Shown piece after piece: positions 5,325 through 6,370 of a stretch of DNA of 6,370 nt. The stretch spans positions 1-6,370 of the forward strand of contig CAMLNK010000253.1 of assembly GCA_946481035.1 (NCBI GenBank), in the 5' to 3' direction. The DNA comes from an uncultured Dyadobacter sp. (GTDB lineage Bacteria; Bacteroidota; Bacteroidia; Cytophagales; Spirosomataceae). The notes beneath the pieces are model-generated. The model did not search any database, was not told the origin of the DNA, and saw nothing but the letters and a program-made list of their open reading frames with translations. Within the stretch, counting starts at the first letter, position 1. Each line of letters begins with the position of its first letter. Position numbers and translations under genes: made by a program.

Positions 5325-5498
5325 TTATTTCCCCCTTAGAAGATGCTCGGGAATGGGGCTTTCTTCAAGTATTTTACGTGCCCGTTCAATTTTTGCTTTT
5401 ACCACCGGATGGTCGGATAAATCTGGCAGGGAATTGTCGATTGTCTTACGAGGCAGTAAATTTGTAGGAATATGTAATTTCTTTTCCAGGACTTTCAT
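5325..5498 (-). CDS. small hypothetical protein of 57 residues, partner of the DUF6934-like gene
   Basis: Translating the minus strand from ATG 5496-5498 to TAA 5325-5327 gives an intact 57-residue, Lys/Glu-rich protein beginning [18 protein letters not shown] and ending in EHLLRGK. No family is recognised. The N-terminal third has a strand-like [10 protein letters not shown], and the C-terminal half (about 31-47, [17 protein letters not shown]) should form an amphipathic charged helix. There is no signal peptide or membrane segment. It begins 22 bases after the DUF6934-like gene, with GGTGG a few bases before the ATG as a weak ribosome-binding site, and ends 7 bases before the dehydrogenase start. 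The tight fit between two genes and the lack of any other explanation for this stretch support it. A role as binding partner of the DUF6934-like protein is an inference from position. Confidence 0.75.
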   Translation of the reverse strand: MKVLEKKLHIPTNLLPRKTIDNSLPDLSDHPVVKAKIERARKILEESPIPEHLLRGK

Positions 5499-5520
5499 TT
5501 TTCCACCGGCTTGTTTTTTA

Positions 5521-5970
5521 CTAATCTACTAAATTTCTTGCTATTAAAAAACTTTCGTAGGATTGATTTGGTTCAAAAATACGCCATTCCGAGCGTTGGT
5601 AACCAAGTATTTTAAGTTGACGCTTGAGGTCATCCCCAATCTTATTAATGGCAATTTGATAGAGACGGGTTCTTGAGGGACTATTCCCAGTTATAATAAT
5701 GCTGCTTCTTGGAAATCGGGAAAGATGATCTAAAACCACAGCCATCACCGTTGCAAGAACTTCCGGCATGTCACCATTGTCTGTGATTGAATCATCAACA
5801 TAACCTTGCGTCACCGGATCGAAATCCAGCAACGCAAGGTTGTATATGCCAGGTGCCATCTGGGCGAGTTCTATCGCTTTGTCAATAGTGCCGCGCTTAC
5901 CCACACTTTGAAACTTAAAGTGACCGGTCGCCTCATTAGCTGTGTATGGATAAGCCTGGTACTGTCCCAT
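5521..5970 (-). CDS. DUF6934-like protein of unknown function
   Basis: This 149-residue cytoplasmic protein resembles a Bacteroidota family I recall as DUF6934; no biochemical role is known to me. Visible features fitting that family are an N-terminal YPYTANEATGHFKFQSVGKRG stretch (about 7-27, with F18/F20 and the following GKRG), a central strand YNLALLDFDP (43-52), DDSITDNGD (59-67) before a long helix EVLATVMAVVLDHL (70-83), and the signature ITGNSPSRTRLYQIAI (93-108) with its two arginines. A C-terminal YESFLIAR (138-145) closes it. The ATG at 5970 shares a base with the ileS stop (TGATG), implying translational coupling, and a 57-residue ORF follows after 22 bases. Base composition at its 3' end is low: I count 15 G+C in 60 for 5521-5580, against 35 in 60 for 6181-6240 in ileS. 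This hints at a different origin, although the next 60 bases are near 47%. Confidence 0.8.
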   Translation of the reverse strand: MGQYQAYPYTANEATGHFKFQSVGKRGTIDKAIELAQMAPGIYNLALLDFDPVTQGYVDDSITDNGDMPEVLATVMAVVLDHLSRFPRSSIIITGNSPSRTRLYQIAINKIGDDLKRQLKILGYQRSEWRIFEPNQSYESFLIARNLVD

Positions 5971-6370
5971 CAGCCAACCACCTCAATCTTCACCTTCAGC
6001 AAAAACTCATCCATCTCAATCTCCGTAGCTTCCCCATTCAGGTCGCCTACAAGGTCGAGGTCCAGGGCTTGTACTTCCTGGCAGATGTAGTCTTTGTTGG
6101 CGGTTACTGCGCTGGCGAGCAGGCCGTCGTTGTTTTGTAAGGTAATGCGGATCTTGTCGGTTACTTCAAAACCGCTGTCTTTACGCAGGTTCTGCACGCG
6201 GTTTACGAAATCACGGGCGATACCTTCGAGGCGGAGGTCGTCGGTCACGGTGATGTCGAGGGCGACGGTGAGGCCGCCTTCGCTCGCAACGAGCCATCCC
6301 GGAACATCTTCTGCGATGATTTCAACGTCGGTCAATGCGATTTCGATCGGGCCGCTGGCTGCCGTCAATG
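5970..6370 (-). CDS. ileS: isoleucyl-tRNA synthetase, C-terminal end (cut by window edge)
   Basis: IleS charges tRNA-Ile with isoleucine in the cytoplasm. Only the last 133 residues of an enzyme usually above 1,000 residues are present; the catalytic HIGH and KMSKS regions and the editing domain lie to the right of the window. The frame is open to the edge. The diagnostic part is the C-terminal stretch GWLVASEGGLTVALD followed by LEGIARDFVNRVQNLRK and DSGFEVTDKI, which is conserved in the eukaryote-like type II IleS of Bacteroidota. The end EMDEFLLKVKIEVVG is typical of a complete C-terminus. The stop TGA (5972-5970) overlaps the ATG of the DUF6934-like gene by one base, so the synthetase heads a possible multi-gene transcript running left. 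Assignment is very secure despite truncation. Confidence 0.95.
   Translation of the reverse strand, partial: LTAASGPIEIALTDVEIIAEDVPGWLVASEGGLTVALDITVTDDLRLEGIARDFVNRVQNLRKDSGFEVTDKIRITLQNNDGLLASAVTANKDYICQEVQALDLDLVGDLNGEATEIEMDEFLLKVKIEVVG

Noticed and set aside
1..6370. tRNA, rRNA, CRISPR arrays, riboswitches or insertion-sequence ends
   Set aside because: Reading both strands showed no cloverleaf with CCA-type ends, no regularly spaced repeats of array type, no transposase frame and no terminal inverted repeats with target duplications.

Overview
The window looks like chromosome from a Bacteroidota bacterium of the Cytophagales, possibly Dyadobacter or a relative. The grounds are the protein styles (a UvrB, an eukaryote-like IleS tail and a DUF6934-type protein), weak or absent Shine-Dalgarno sequences, and promoter-like boxes of the Bacteroidota form TAnnTTTG with a TTG about 20 bases upstream. 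The genus is an inference. Both edges cut through genes: uvrB lacks its 5' end on the left and ileS shows only its last 133 codons on the right.

Left part, plus strand (1-2486): most of uvrB (nucleotide excision repair) is followed after 67 bases by a two-gene toxin-antitoxin unit. A 72-residue antitoxin-like protein overlaps by 16 bases a 109-residue MazF/PemK-type endoribonuclease. The toxin gene then overlaps tail to tail by 11 bases with a minus-strand gene.

Middle (2476-3893): a minus-strand HAD-fold 5'(3')-deoxyribonucleotidase and a plus-strand DeoR-family regulator are divergent across a 116-base AT-rich spacer. The spacer holds opposing promoter candidates and four TTGCAA-like motifs spaced by about whole helical turns. 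This suggests that the regulator controls itself and the nucleotidase. A hairpin terminator candidate closes the regulator gene.

Right part (3906-6370), all minus strand: reading along transcription, the order is the ileS tail, a DUF6934-like protein (TGATG coupling to ileS), a previously hidden 57-residue protein, a short-chain dehydrogenase close to 3-hydroxyacyl-CoA dehydrogenase type 2, a 121-residue protein with a signal-peptide-like start, and a 62-residue (or 49-residue) protein with one hydrophobic segment. Spacings from ileS to the 121-residue ORF are 1 overlapping base, then 22, 7 and 16 bases, so these could be one operon. The last two ORFs are the least certain genes.

The most novel candidates are the DUF6934-like plus 57-residue pair tucked behind ileS, and the phased-motif control region between the deoxyribonucleotidase and the DeoR regulator. 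No rRNA, tRNA, CRISPR array or insertion sequence was seen.
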